Notes: generated by a model not told the origin, from the sequence alone. Counted from the first letter of the stretch, positions 43,861-57,120 are shown. The stretch is 64,000 nt of DNA from Tenebrio molitor (GCF_963966145.1 NC_091055.1:2170001-2234000); one strand, 5' to 3'. Made by a program: numbers and translations.

Positions 43861-46800
43861 TCTGTTCTGTTCTTAACTTACAAGTCTATTTCTACCACTA
43901 CTGTATGGCACGATCGCGCCTATAAACAAACCGTTCCTCCCCTCGGCGCTCTTTGCGAATGCGAAAACAACCGTTTTGACGAACGCACCGACACCTCCTG
44001 GGACCTCCACGACCCAAGCACAGACTAGCCTCGACAAACCAAAAACGACCACCTTCGTGTTTTCATCCAAAAACGACACTCCCCAAACCTATTAACCTCT
44101 CCAAAATTGGAAAATCGATACTCAACATGGCTTTTACTCGTCTCACGACAAAATACTCACCAAAATCACCCCAAAAACTGGACCTCTCGACGTTAAATTA
44201 TTGCCAAATCACTTCCACGAAAACACACCGATAAATTAAACATTCACAAAACGATTGCCAATCTCTTCCCTTCCGCGTTCACTCTTCACCAACTGTTTAT
44301 TGGCCGACTATGACAAAATAACTCGAAAAGATTATTTTGAGCGATCGACATTCCCGAAGAAAATTGGCAAACCTCTTTATCTTGACTTGCTAAATACTAC
44401 GATACAATTTCATTCCGAGAAACACAACACCATAAAATTTCTCGCATGATAAAGAGGTGAAAAGTTACTGATTTCAAAGAAAAAACAGATAAATAAGTCA
44501 CTCCCAGGATTATTTTTCCATGAAATCAATAAAAAAAATCCCCAACTGTCGAATCTACGCGACTCTCTTTTTGAAAATTTTGTTTCCGACGTAAAAAATC
44601 GACAAGTGTTTGTTCAACACTTCAACGCACACATTATTTTGTCCGCAAAAGCGGCGTTATTGTTTTTATCGATCTAATGTAATTTATTAAACACAAAAAT
44701 GTTGCATCCATACGGCATTTTTATTGAAAGCGTGCACGGTGCAGCAGAATTAATTGTATCGAGTCGGCCCTCAGAAAATTATTTTTACTAATTGTGTTAT
44801 GTACATAGAAAAAAACAATCGATCGATGCGGAAAAAAATATTTTGCGCGTCACTGCCAGACTGCATTCGCGTAGACGTAATTATTACAAACTACTGCGTG
44901 TTGGTTCTTGATTCATCGTAATCGATGACAACAAACATTTTTTCCAAATGGCGTGACAATCTGGAGCGTCTCCAGGAATGTTCAGGACTTTTGGGGAAGA
45001 TTCTTTCAGGTGAAAAATAAAAATGTTTCGATCGTTGCGTTCGCACGAAACGACTTTGGGACCTGAAATTTTCACTGACGGTAACAACGGAAACAGTATT
45101 TGTCTGTCGAGGATTTAACCAACAACACTTCCTTCAGTTATTTCAGGTATGCTAGATTTGTACAATTCACACACCAAAACAAACGTAATAAAAGTGATTT
45201 CGTTTGTTCTGGTGTGTGACATTTATCGTTGTATATACAGACCTTTTTACAGTAATAATAAAGTCCGTTCGTTGGTCCGCTCGCATCTGCGAGCACGCCA
45301 CTGCTCTGGCATAAAATGAACAATTACTTTTTATTTATCTTGTCAAGCTCGAACCCTTATTGTTTTTAATAATAACATTTGCAGCTCGCAAGTGCTCATA
45401 TGTTTGCCAATTATTATACAGTCAAATTTCAGTTTGTTATTGTTGAATCTGATCCTGAAACGTGCTTGTGCAGCTTGACAGCTGATTGATCTCGTTTCGA
45501 AAATGAAAAAATCTTGCAGTACTCCTAAATAGAAAGCTGTAGGCTGTAGTTGTTAATTGTACCGAATCGAATCTACAAGTGTCCCGTAATTAAAGCAACC
45601 GAGATGTTTTATTAACGTCTCGTGTGTTTCTTGTCTGATCAGTGATCAGTTACTGTTTGTATTTATTTGATTGTGGAGTCGCAGTTGTTTAGTTTGGCCG
45701 TCTGGAAGTGAGTTCTTTATGGTGATTCCTACTCCTTTTTCGAATTATATACTCCCACACCTCCACAATTGCCGCAATTCTACCAACGCAAATGTCGATT
45801 TCTAAATAAAATGCCTCCTTCGCACGAGCTCGCAACAACACTTGAGTCGCATTAATCTATGAAAATTATTGCGTAAGCGAAAATGCAACAGGGATTTCTT
45901 TTGTGCGAGCGTAATGCCCCAAATAAAAATAATATTGACTTATAATAGCGCCGACATCCGATTTTACAAGTAAAAATAATTATTTGGCAGAGTTTATGTA
46001 TTGTTTAATGATGGAAATAATTCGTGGAAAGCTGTTAAAAAGTTTATTTTTTTTACAAATGTAGGAACCGGTAGAGGAAACTTTGGGTGCGTACGTAGCC
46101 GGATGTATACAATTACACAACGATTTATTTTCCAAAGTGCAAATTGATATGAGGAGTGCAGGAGTTGAAATTGACGTCATTGGGGAAGCGTACGAGTGAC
46201 GCGAAGAGTACTTACTTGACTTAAGTCGTTAGTATTCGGCGATCGAGAAAACCATAATCATAAAAAGCGACGAAGATATTTTTAAATAAAATTTAACGAG
46301 CTCGCTCCCACAAGAAAAGACAGGTAAAAAAAAGGTAAGAGGATACCAAAAATAACAAACCGGAAACGGGAAACACCGCACGCGCCTTTCATATCTCTAT
46401 GCTGTATGTTCCACGATGTCACAGTATACGATGTGTCTAATACTAGCAGTCTACAAGCACAGGTGCATCCCGTGTTTTAAAGGCTGCCGCCGGAATTGCT
46501 TTCAGCACAGTACGTTATATGCTTTCGGCTGTTTTTCCAGGCCTGATCCTTAATTAACCTCAACCTTGAATCCAGACAAAAACGCAAACGGGGTGTTAGG
46601 ACCCTCGCTATTGTTTCACTTCTTTCCCTCATCACCTGGTCCCTGGTCGATGCGCCACGTGTGACGTTACATCAACAATTGACACGACCGGATTTGCAGA
46701 AAAACTTCCATTTCAAATTTCTATGAGCTCCCATCGGGAAAGACATTTCTCCCTTTACCGGATACGTGACTGCATTTGTACCGAGCATATTTCTGACAGC

Positions 46801-47691
46801 TGTGACCGCATCACAAATCGGATCGTTCCAACGGGGGACCCATTTCTCCATCAAATTAAAATTCTCCCGCTGGCACGAGGACTGGCGACGATTCCATTTG
46901 TCCGGTGTGATTCTGGCTCTCGATTGGTGCAACTGAACATTACGAATTTCACTCGCTACTTTAAAAACTTTATATAAATCACCAACGTAAACACAACATG
47001 TGACTGTTAACAATATTTTAAATATTTATACCTCAATCCCTCTCCTTCAAATGCACTAGAAATTATTACAAAAAACCATCTCTCGTATCCAAATATTTAT
47101 GTGAAGGTAAAGACTGGATTAACATTTAATAATCCAGTCTTGTATATTTTGGATAGTAGGTATATTTAAATATAACAACTAGAACTTTCTATCTGTACCA
47201 ATATCGCAATCATTTCGAATTTGACGTTAGCAATTTAATACTGGGTGCATATGGCTGTTATCGCTATTGAAATTCGTGAATTCTGTATATTGCGAAACGT
47301 GCATTATTTATCGACTGATTACTAAACACACTCTGCTCCAATAAAATAATCATGCGATCATCGGAAATAATGCAAAGGGGTCGGACTCATCGATTAATCA
47401 TCGTTTAGAATGACGCTTCCGTGCTGCACAATATATTCGAATATTTGAATCTCGCGCCATCACAAAACAACTACCGGTCATAGTTTGAGATATTATTTTA
47501 ATAGCTATGTCGAATTGTTGTATCGTATTCTTCAACATAATTCAAAACTAGAATTTACAAGTCATGACCGTTTGGAAAAATGGTTTGCACGAGAATTTAT
47601 GAAATTAGTGTTCGGTCTGGTGTGGGGCATGCGTGTTAAGATGGCGCCTTCCTGAATTTGTCAAAATTTCAAATTTAAATTGATCACTACA
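43861..47691. other. Intergenic, no gene seen
   Basis: No supported gene. A 12-bp perfect stem (AAGACTGGATTA/TAATCCAGTCTT) with a short loop lies at 47109-47143. DNA just before 47692 is the upstream region of the RRM gene. Confidence 0.45.
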
Positions 47692-48360
47692 ATGAGCGAT
47701 TCGACCCCCTCAGATTATGAACGCCTGTACACCGTGAAAGTAAACAATTTGGACTTTACCACGGATGTGAGTAAACTTCGGAAAATTTTCTCAAAGTATG
47801 GAAGAATCGGTGACGTCTACATTGTGAAGAATCCCGTGACCAACAAGAGCCGGGGCTTCGGTTTCGTCAAGTACGAGCGCAAGTGCGATGCCATAGAAGC
47901 AGCTTACGCCATGAACGGTGAAGTCATGGATGGAAGAATCATGCGAGTGCATCTGACCGACAAGAGGCTGAGGAAGTGCCTGGCGAGACGCGTCAGACGC
48001 AGCTACTCCTCTACGTCGAGCTCCTCGGACTCCGATGATCACAGATATGCCACGGTAAAAGTCGAAAATTTGACCTATCGAACCGACGAACGCGACCTGA
48101 AGAAACTGTTTTACCATTGCGGTCCCATTGCTGATATTTACGTGCCCCGTATACGCAAGACCGGCTTGAACAGGGGGTTCGCTTTCGTTCGGTTTTACAG
48201 AAAGTATGATGCGGTTTATGCCATCGAGTCCCTGAATGAGACGCGTTTCAACGGACGCAAGATTCGTATCGTGGAGGCCAAGTACGGGAAGCCCCCGCCC
48301 AATCGCAATTTTGCGCACGGCTCCTCTCCTTTGGCCGTAAAGTACAGAAAGCATCGCTAG
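47692..48360 (+). CDS. Intronless protein with two SC35-like RRM domains
   Basis: 222 residues in one exon. RRM1 spans about 13-90 (RNP2 VKVNNL, RNP1 RGFGFVKY at 54-61). A 25-residue linker with arginines and a serine run follows, then RRM2 at about 119-197 (RNP2 VKVENL, RNP1 RGFAFVRF at 161-168). RRM2 ends KYGKPP, as SRSF2/SC35-type RRMs do, but no arginine-serine domain follows. The protein should bind RNA in the nucleus, probably in splicing, which is inference from the fold. The chosen ATG is 47692; the frame is open four codons further upstream but lacks an ATG there. A single exon suggests retroposition of an SRSF2-like mRNA with domain duplication. Poly(A) signal at 48751. Converges on synaptojanin. 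Confidence 0.85.
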   Translation: MSDSTPSDYERLYTVKVNNLDFTTDVSKLRKIFSKYGRIGDVYIVKNPVTNKSRGFGFVKYERKCDAIEAAYAMNGEVMDGRIMRVHLTDKRLRKCLARRVRRSYSSTSSSSDSDDHRYATVKVENLTYRTDERDLKKLFYHCGPIADIYVPRIRKTGLNRGFAFVRFYRKYDAVYAIESLNETRFNGRKIRIVEAKYGKPPPNRNFAHGSSPLAVKYRKHR

Positions 48361-49617
48361 AGTATTTTGGCATATTTTGCTCTACAGAGCTGCTCTAAAT
48401 TAACGTGTTGTGTCAAACAGAGGGCGCCACCCTCTTCAATTTGACAAAGTACAAGTTTTTCTTTGACTTTTTTCGTTTGTTTTTTTTTTTTTTTATCTCA
48501 GTTGGTAGAATTACCCATAACGAGCATCTTTGCTTTATTGCACGACACTCAACACGTCGTTAATTACCAATTATTTATAACTGAAACTAACATCATACAA
48601 GAGCGTGTACGTTTAATCAGCAACTGAGGAAACTTGTTGACGTTTTGATAAATTGTTATATGTATATGTTCATAGTTTACGTTGGTTTTACCATCGTTTG
48701 TTCGATTACGTTCTTATGACTTCGTTATTATATTTGTAGAGTTCTTTCATAATAAAGATTTATTAAAAATAAAATTGTTTTTATGTAATGTTATGAAACA
48801 AATCAATTTGATTATTACTTACATACGATTTGTTTACATAACTGAATGATTACTGCATATCCTTATCTAAATCCAAACGAGTTCTTGCACAGGTTATATT
48901 CGCAAATTAAAAATAAGCTTCTGATAATTTGTTAATTTAATTCTAATGAAATAAACAATACTAATGATGTAAATTTAAATAAATTTTACAGCAAATATCT
49001 CTAAATATCAACATGTTTTACAATATATTGTAAATATATTTGATCTGTGTACTCTAAAATTTTGCTTAGACGTTTAAACTGTAAAGTACAAAAGAATCAG
49101 CAACAGATTCGGTTAACAATTAATTTAATTACTTAATCAGTATAGTTATATGCAAAATTTCAACACACAACATAAAAACTAGTCTCCAAAACACATAAAG
49201 CACTAATTGTTATTATTTGTTCGCTTAGATACACGTGCTCGCTGTGTTTTGATTATCAACAATTATCAATGAACAATAAATATATAATGGAATGTTCCCT
49301 AACAGTCATTTCTTCATAGAAAATAGGAACTAAAGTAACAAACTCTTACAATTCCGATATGAATACACAGAAGCGTGAAAGAAAACTAATACATCTAATA
49401 ACAGCCAAGCTACAGTCACAGTCTAGGGCAAGAAAAGAAACAAATAAATCAAATGTCGGAAATCAGTTTTACCTTATTGACTATTCAGATCCGGACAACA
49501 CAGTCGAAAGTAAGAATTAATAAACTTTGGATGACTCAAACGCCTCGCGCATGCGAACAATTGCACCAACGCGTGCGCGTGGGATCGTGCAACGTCTGAT
49601 TTGACTAGGGACTCGTT
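48361..49617. other. Convergent 3' region of RRM gene and synaptojanin
   Basis: AT-rich, no coding region. It probably holds the 3' untranslated regions of both flanking genes, which point toward each other. Confidence 0.55.
48751..48764. terminator. Back-to-back poly(A) signals on both strands
   Basis: AATAAA at 48751-48756 reads on the plus strand, and TTTATT at 48759-48764 is AATAAA on the minus strand, only 2 bp apart. The plus signal fits the RRM gene 390 bp upstream. The minus signal could end synaptojanin if its 3' UTR is about 0.85 kb long. Confidence 0.5.
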
Positions 49618-49622
49618 TTATT
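49617..49622 (-). terminator. AATAAA overlapping the synaptojanin stop codon
   Basis: The last glutamine codon and stop of synaptojanin read CAATAAAAC on the minus strand, so TAA lies within a canonical AATAAA. If used, the transcript would have almost no 3' UTR. Use is unproven; an alternative minus-strand signal lies at 48764. Confidence 0.35.
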
Positions 49623-52600
49623 GGCGAGGTCGGGCCGGAAGAGGTGGAGGAGGTGCGGATCGAGCAGGTACAGGGGGAGGTTCTCTTTGAGGAGTGGTCG
49701 GCATCGCCGGTTCTGGTCTGGGAGGGGGCGGCGGTGGCCCTTGGGGTTCCGGGGCGCTCGCGATATCGTCGTTGATTTCCTCGTAAATTCCCGTGTCTTC
49801 GGGCGGCAATTCTGGCGGAGGCATACTAGGCGGCGCCGACGAGTTGATCGGGATGCTGATCACGCCGGCCCTCGGGGGCACTCTCCTGGGAGTCACGGGG
49901 GACTTCACCGACGGAGGAGGAGGTCGGCTCGGGGGGCCAGGCCGCGCGCTCTTCACCTCCGGGATTCCCAGACCTGACACAACCACCGTAAACAATCGAC
50001 AAAAGAACGAACCGCGAGCATACTTACAATTGTAGTCTGACTGGGTGGGCGACGTGTACAGCGGCACTGTATTGCTTGAGCACAGACCTACTTCCTCTTT
50101 TGCTTGCTCCACCCAATTGGGAGTCTTCAGCGACAACGTCAGGTTGTGTTCTTGTATCTAGAAACAATTACATATTAGTTTTAATTACTACCGCTGTTCA
50201 AATCTTACTCGGCCGTTCGTCTTGTTCATGATCTTGAGAACCGACTGTCCGTCTCTGAAGGTGACCCACATAGTATCAGCTATGAATCGGACCAATATTG
50301 CCTCTCCGAACTGGGTGAAGTCTTCCAAGAGTGCGGTCACGAGTTGGTCGTCGAAGATGTCGTCGTTTTGGGAGTCACCGTCGTAGTGGACTATCAGAGT
50401 GCCATCTGGTGGTCCCATATCCGCGATCACCTCATAAAACATGCTCTGACGCTTAGTTTCGTCTATTTTTCGTGCGGTTATGTCGATTATGGCAATAACG
50501 GGTCTATGATCGCTCTGTTTGAGCTCAGCACGCCCATAAAAGACGAGCTTTCCAGGCGTCCAGTTTTCCAGTTGATTTGTTATAGCCAGGGACTGTTTTC
50601 GCCTTCGCCACAACACTCTATCGGTCCACGCCGGAGCTCTACACTTTTCGCTCGTGTCATAATCGTCACTAAATAAATCGTACTTGTAAGTCGGCGGAAA
50701 AGTGATTTTCCCTTCAATGAAATCCTTGAACACATTTCCCTCCTGTTGTTGTTTCTGAAACCGACCGCATCACCCACAGTTTCATTTTTATTTCTGTTGG
50801 TTACCATCAACTGATCACATTCGAGAATTTTGTCGTAGTCTCCGAGTTTCACCAGTTCTTTTATCTCATCTTTGTCCATGTCCACTCGATAATTGAAGTC
50901 GCCACACCAGAACAGGTACTCGTGGGAGTTTAGGGACCGACTCTGCAATTACATTTTTACATGAGACTGTTGGTGACTCCCGACGTTTAGTCTCCGGTTC
51001 GCATCCAGATCACTTACCATCGGAAACGTGATTTTTCTTGTGATTTCGTTGTAATCGGCGTTTCTTTCGTTCACCTGCGACTGGCCAGCCGCGAAATGAG
51101 CACAAACGAAACACAAAGACGTGGCGTGAAACACCAATCTGATAGCGGCAGCGCCTTTATTGCCAGTGTGTCCTCCGAGGCCAGTTTTCACTGAATCAAC
51201 GGCGACATCTCTAATGTAAGGCACATGTTCAGGCCTCACGAACACGTACAAGCACACGCCGACCAACTGTTGGTACGTGACGAGAACGTACTGTCTGTCA
51301 CGTGACAACACTTTCTGCAATTCTGTAGCCCAAGACTTCGCATTTTCGCTACTGGTGTTGACGATATTTGCAGCATTTAAATCAACGATTTCTTCGAAGC
51401 CAATCGCATAGATATCTACAGGAATCGATCTGTTCTCGTCTGTGTAACCCGTATCGACCAGCGTCCCTGAGTTTTTTACGTGCGGGTCCAATAACCAATC
51501 GGACAGTTTCACATCTTTGAACACCACACTGCGGAAGTGTTTGCCACCGTTGACGTTGTACGTACCCACGGCTATACGAATGGGGAGGGGGTCAGTGTAT
51601 TCGGTGTATCTCTTGCACATTTCGCGCAGCACGTGAGGAGGCGCTGAAACATTTTTGTTATTTTTTGCGGAGATTAACGAAGTTCTCACCGTGCAAAGTG
51701 TTGTACGGAAGCAAAGTTCGAGCCCGATCGGCTAGTTCTGTCGATAAAGTAGAACCCACTAGCAATATGTCGATTGCTTCCTGTTTAGAATTGTCGAGTA
51801 GGTTGTTTTGGATTGTTCTAGCTGCTGACCGAGCACCATCCATCAACTACAAAAACATCACTTTATGGCATCAAATAATTAGATCAGTCTCTTGACAATT
51901 CTCTGCGAGCAGCGCCCTCACGTGGTTCTATCCCACACTAACGCACATACAGATTTCGTATTACCTTTGATCCTCCTTGTATGGCGCCCGTTCCTGCATA
52001 AATTTTACTAATCTCATTGCCGTTATTGATCCACATCTGTTTGAAAACCTCTTCAAACCGCGACACGGTTTGTCTTTTATCGATTAATTGCATAGATTGC
52101 AACTGTCTGGCTAGAATCTGTCAATAAAATTTGATATGATTGTTGTTAATCGCTTTCGCTTGTTATTTATTACCTCTAACCCCAAAAACGTTTGAACACA
52201 ATTAGTCCTATCTAAACAATCTAAACAATTGGTTCGAATTGTGCCCGTTTGTAAGCTACAAATTATTGGTTTAGGCGTATTTCGAAAGACACACACATAA
52301 GCTACGCATGCGCGGTTCTAAGCCTACTTTACCTATATGTAGTGTTACCGTTCGCGTGGTAATATGCAAATTCTTGCAGTTGTTGTTCAACTTTGGTTTT
52401 GAGTTTCTGTAGATTTATCTGATTACCGCCGCGACATTCTTGATGGTAATCAAAAACGACATGAGGAATGTCGTTATGACATGATTCTTTATGATGTTTC
52501 TGTAAAATAGAAAATTCATCAATATAAATAGATCCAGCGAGTTTCAAAGAAATTAATACTTGAAATTCCTGACTGAGAGTAGCTTCTCCTTCTTTGCTCC

Positions 52601-53885
52601 CAATCAGACTCGTCCCTAAAAGATTAACAATGGCCTGTTTACCATATCGCTCTTTGATGGTCTTCATGTGTCTGTCAAAAGCAGCTTTTGAGGCTTCATA
52701 TCCTCTAGATATTCGCACTTTATGGGAGCCCACCTAAATATTACAAATACACACTAATAGCACAAATAAAATCGTTTCATTCTCACTTGTACTCCTGGTT
52801 GTTCCCAAAACAAGGGTACTGACCCCCTGGTTTGTAAATATGAAGATACTTCATTCTCTAAATAAATTACTTGTTCAGTCTCTACAAAATTAGCTACATG
52901 ACCTTCATCATTACTCCCTCTTACATTGAATCTACAATTGCCATACAAAAATAAAGAGGTAAGTATGTAAGAATACCCAAAAACCTAGTTCCAGCTCTTT
53001 CACAGCTTAATCTGGAAATGACAGCAGCTAAAGCTTTTCTGTGTCCTACATAAACGGTTCTGATCTCAACTGAGCCACACATGGATCTGACCAACCAGGA
53101 ATTGCAATCAACACCAAATCTTACTAAATGAACGTGTAACATTCGATTCCTGAAATAATCAATGATGAAATGTTTTTTGTTAACTTTCTTGAATTTACCA
53201 AAAAAATCTGTGATCAGTTGTGCTGGTTTTGTGACGCCTTTGTGCACATAACGTTAGGTCCAGTTGAGATCCTCCTGGTGGTCCAGAATACCAAGAAAAA
53301 TAAAACGTTCCAGAGTTTAACAACTTGCGCACCTAAAACAAACAGTCAAGTCACTCAACTGTCAAGGCAGGAAGTGTCAAAAGTGACAGGTGTCGTATCA
53401 TGACAGAAGCACACTGTGATCCCAAACAAATAAAATACAAAATGTGAATTAAAAATAAGGAAATTTAACTTGCACCTACTTCAGATATTCGATCTTCATT
53501 TTGTTGGTAGTGCAGGGGGACAAACTGGGTTTGTGTTATTCGAAAAATCTCAGCATCTCCAATTTTACCAATTGAGAAGCATCCTGTCACCATCACAAGG
53601 TATAATACTGTGGAATCACCTGAATACAGTTGCAGCACCCCCAAACACCCATACGCGTCTAATATTTTTGTGTACTCTTTTTTGACCACTTCAGTCTCAG
53701 GGATGGCTAAAATAGCACCGCGGATTATGTGGCCGAAAACAACATCACAATCACTTACAGAGAACAGCGACTGCTTGAGATTCAAAGAGCAGAGTCTCAT
53801 CTTTGCCTCTGCGTTGTAAAAGAACACTGTGTGGATTCGGGGGCTTTGATTTTTCGAGAACTGAGAAACCTTTGTACATGGCCAT
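49618..53885 (-). CDS. Synj: Synaptojanin, phosphoinositide phosphatase
   Basis: Removes phosphates from PI(4,5)P2 and other phosphoinositides, driving clathrin uncoating in synaptic vesicle recycling. Fourteen exons (minus): 53885-53759, 53706-53480, 53332-53199, 53149-52985, 52931-52787, 52733-52333, 52255-52174, 52117-51965, 51846-51690, 51643-51018, 50942-50805, 50754-50209, 50157-50028, 49973-49618. The phases add to 1128 residues, a normal family length. The N-terminal Sac1 domain has the catalytic CLDCLDR at 410-416. The inositol 5-phosphatase domain has FWCGDFNYR (about 750) and PAWTDR at 826-831 with SDHRPV. The last 118 residues are proline-rich with PPPPP and PARP runs that suit SH3 partners such as endophilin. 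Start chosen at the first of two close ATGs (MAMYKGF). Several introns are 43-60 bp. No damage seen. Confidence 0.95.
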
Positions 53886-54746
53886 GGCGAGAACAGTTTA
53901 TTTTCGCATTTTTCATATGTATTACACTGACAGAACCACAGCTGATCTGTTGATATTTGATCACATACACCCCCTAACCAAAATCAATTCAGCTTGCGTC
54001 GCCGTAGAAAGCGAACGTCCGGTTTGTGACGTTTGTGTGCTTTACGTCCATCTCGATGACAGTAATGCCCTGTTTTCGGACGCGCAACACGTAAAGTAAC
54101 GTGAACGTAACGCAACAAAGTGCAGGCAACCCGCTTTGCAATGCTTTCAACCAATTGCATAACAGTCCTTCGAGAACGGCAACATTTTGCCCATGACTTA
54201 GCTCCACCACTACTAATTGTGTTAATTTACAAAATTGAACGAGGAAACAAAGATTTAATAATTATTTAATTAACGTTTTCTCATCGCCAAAAGTGATACA
54301 CAAAACTGGCAATTTTTCATTTGCCAGGAAAAATTAGAATTGTAAATTAGTGTTGTTTGATGATACTTAAAAACTGTTAGAGGAAGCTTTTGGCGCCGCT
54401 AATTTATGAATACCTTTTTTGTACTGGCCGCCATTATTTTAATTTGCTGTTTAATTTGGGTTTCACGCATAAATGAATTTTGTTCTTAATTACAAATCCG
54501 TTAGGAAATTTGGCCATTTCCATATCTGAAAAGTTCTAATTTTCAGAAAATACTAACTGTAACAACCTACCCAACGTAAAATTAAAAATACAACGATGTA
54601 ACATTTCAGAAACCTGCAACAGAATAGACATGTCAGATGTTTAAAGATTATTTTACGCAGTACTGAAGCCTAATTCTTGAGGATTACCTAATAAAAAGAT
54701 TGAAATTGTTTTTGTCATTTTATTATTTTTAGTTTTATTATTGATA
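53886..54746. other. Synaptojanin upstream region, no gene seen
   Basis: AT-rich spacer between the divergent synaptojanin and the plus-strand membrane protein gene. Promoter elements were not resolved. Confidence 0.45.
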
Positions 54747-55361
54747 TACAGGGTGTCATGGAAGTCTACGCAATAAATTTAATCACCAATAGAACTCTTT
54801 AAAATGAACATTGTTTACATATTGATCTTTTTTTAATCGATTTTTTTTGCATTTTTGTAGCCCCTAATTTGACACTTCGCTCATGGGATAATCATTAATT
54901 GAAACGAAAGAGTGAGTGAAAATGTTTTTGTGCGGTAAAAACTTTACAGAGAGAACGATCGCTGTTCTAATACCGGGTGATTTTAAATGAATGTGACCTT
55001 TTTTCATAGGTTGGTAATATTATTGTTGGTTATTCTGCTTTTTAATGTAATAGTTGACATAAACATAGGCGTCCTCGCCTATTTGACACAATTTATTAAT
55101 ACAAAAAATGTCAAAATGACGTACGTACGCCAATGTGTTGATCAAGGTATCAAGTTTGCCAAAATAATTTATGAAAAATGTTCCCAACTTAAGAAAAAAA
55201 GTCACAATCATTTAAATCACTTGGTACCAACAGCTTTTACTGTTTTTCATTCAAATATTTTTATCGAGTAATTCTTTCTTCGTGATAAATAAAAAAATGT
55301 TTATTTAAACGAGTCCTATTGGTCGTTAAATTTATTACGTGGACTTCCATGACACCCGGTT
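54747..55361. mobile_element. TIR element, about 610 bp
   Basis: CAGGGTGTCATGGAAGTCTA from 54749 and the reverse complement of CCGGGTGTCATGGAAGTCCA ending at 55359 form terminal repeats of about 35 bp that continue into AATAAATTTAA. TA or TTA flanks each side. The 94-residue frame inside (54987-55271) has no transposase motif. It lies between the synaptojanin and membrane protein promoters. Confidence 0.75.
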
Positions 55362-55742
55362 AGGATCATTTTGTTTTGAAAGCTACGCTACGTTCTTGCG
55401 GATTATTACAATGTCCATTTTGCGATGAATAGCATTAACATCTAATCAGTCTATTGTTAAGTTATACGGGCTATTCATTAGTTTAATTATAACATATTAG
55501 TAGATATGGGTGACAAAATTGCGTAATTATTGACTCTCAGACGAGCAACGGTTAAAAAAATATATAGGACAGTTGGATTTGGTGCAAAATCGAATAACTG
55601 TATTAACAATAACTTAAGCAATTATCACATACGTTACAATGTTTGTAAAACAGGGATGAAATATAGGCTCTTTCATTTAGTTCTTCTCGAATGTTTGAAT
55701 CGTCAATTGCATGCGACTCTTCATCCAATTAAGTGCGCTAAG

Positions 55743-57093
55743 ATGCTCTTTAATTACGTAACGTTTTTCGCGTGTGGGTTAATAGTAGTATATTGTAAAA
55801 ACCTCCCCGATAATAACACAGCAATAATCTCGACTTACGCGAAAGTCGCCCACTGGGGGGCGGTTTCGTCGACAACCACGGAAAAAACACAATCGGAAGC
55901 CCGAAGTCACAACGGTCAGTCTCTATGGACTCACAGGTATTTATTGAAAAGTGATCGATAATATCGGAAACAGTAATGTAAATTTTAGATCCGACGTCAA
56001 CATAATCGGGGGTCAAAATCTGAAAACTGTCAGGCCTAAAGTAATCTACCACTATCCCGTGCAGAAACTCGGAAAAGTCGAACCGGTGCCGGCTGTTGGA
56101 GAGGTCCAAGAGCGCTTCAACCCGCGCCCTTACTTCGACTACGCCCACGTCCCTTCGAAGTACCAAAACTCCAAAAGCGAGACCAAGCCCAAAGCCGACC
56201 CAACCCCATCCCCAACTTTCGACAGCTTTCCTGTTTTTAACAAACCACCAGCGTCGCCGCCTTCCGATTTGTACTCTTCGCAGTACAGCTCGTACAACCC
56301 CCCGAACGCCGGTCCTGTCGCTCCTCCCGACGATGCCAAACCCGACGTCGCCTACCCCCCGAACGCTCCTCCCCCACCCGGAGACACCGAGGTTGGCGGC
56401 GACGACTCGAACGGGTACTCTTACAACCCTCCGCAAGACGCGCCGCAGGGACCACCGGCGTACCCCTCGCTCGGGCCCCCTTTGGCACCGCAGCAAGACC
56501 ACAAGGAACAATTGTATTATCCTCCTTCCGACGACTCCGCCCAACACGAAACCATCCTGGATCATCCGCCACCGGGCTGGGAGGATACCAAGACCGATAT
56601 GGGGGCACCCCCCGATATGGGCGGACCTCCGGACGCCGGACCAAGCATGGGAGCTCCGATGGACGACATGGGGGAGCACGATTTGTCTCCCCCGCCTTCG
56701 CCGGATTATGGAGGACAATTCCCCCATTATCTCTACAACGGTCCACACGGACAACACGATTTTGACTCGTACGATTTTGATCACCATCACGTCTACAAAG
56801 AAATTACCACGACGGAAATGCCCGAAGACGAACGTGTCAACAAGGGACATTACAGCTACTACTACTTGGGGAGGAAATTGTGGTACATTCCTCTCTACTT
56901 CAGCGTATATTTTATACTATACGTAACAGTATTGATTCTGAAATCGATCGCCAGACACAAAATACAATTCAAGCACGAACATTTTCACAGAGACATGGAG
57001 CACGGGAGACAGCTTAATCTCGACGACATCCACGAGAACGTTACTACTGCTATTGACACTAGCAGAAAAAAATTTGCTTATGTCGCTATGTAA
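55743..57093 (+). CDS. Proline-rich single-pass membrane protein, unknown
   Basis: Two exons, 55743-55936 and 55989-57093, give 432 residues. A signal peptide (MLFNYVTFFACGLIVVYC) is followed by a Thr/Ser-rich stretch and about 250 residues rich in Pro, Asp, Gly and Tyr with PPDMGGPP-type repeats. Then come HHH and acidic patches, a TM helix at about 362-382 (LWYIPLYFSVYFILYVTVLIL) and a 50-residue basic/His-rich tail. The 52-bp intron uses GT at 55937 and AG at 55988; a second AG at 55973 would give a 37-bp intron in the same frame and adds five residues. Codon position and composition look coding throughout. Poly(A) signal at 57115. I do not recognise the family; an extracellular matrix or cuticle-related role is only a guess. 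The gene is followed 0.65 kb later by a smaller gene of similar plan. Confidence 0.8.
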
Positions 57094-57114
57094 ATCATGT
57101 AAAAATGTATCTAA

Positions 57115-57120
57115 CAATAA
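57115..57120 (+). terminator. Poly(A) signal AATAAA
   Basis: Canonical AATAAA 22 bp after the stop codon of the proline-rich membrane protein, giving a very short 3' UTR. Confidence 0.7.

Noticed and set aside
43466..44028. 136- and 91-residue frames on the plus strand
   Set aside because: They lie in a GC-rich island with open frames on both strands, Arg/Ser-rich low-complexity composition and no domain; a promoter and non-coding exon is likelier.
47791..48354. 187-residue minus-strand frame
   Set aside because: Shadow of the double-RRM gene, whose plus frame has both RNP motifs.
49621..50035. Arg/Gly-rich plus-strand frames
   Set aside because: Antisense of the proline-rich tail of synaptojanin.
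55750..56850. 366-residue open frame on the minus strand
   Set aside because: It is the complement of the Pro/Asp-rich exon at 55989-57093. GC-rich repeats leave few stops on the other strand. The plus frame has a signal peptide, intron and TM helix; the minus one is a run of Arg/Val/Gly.
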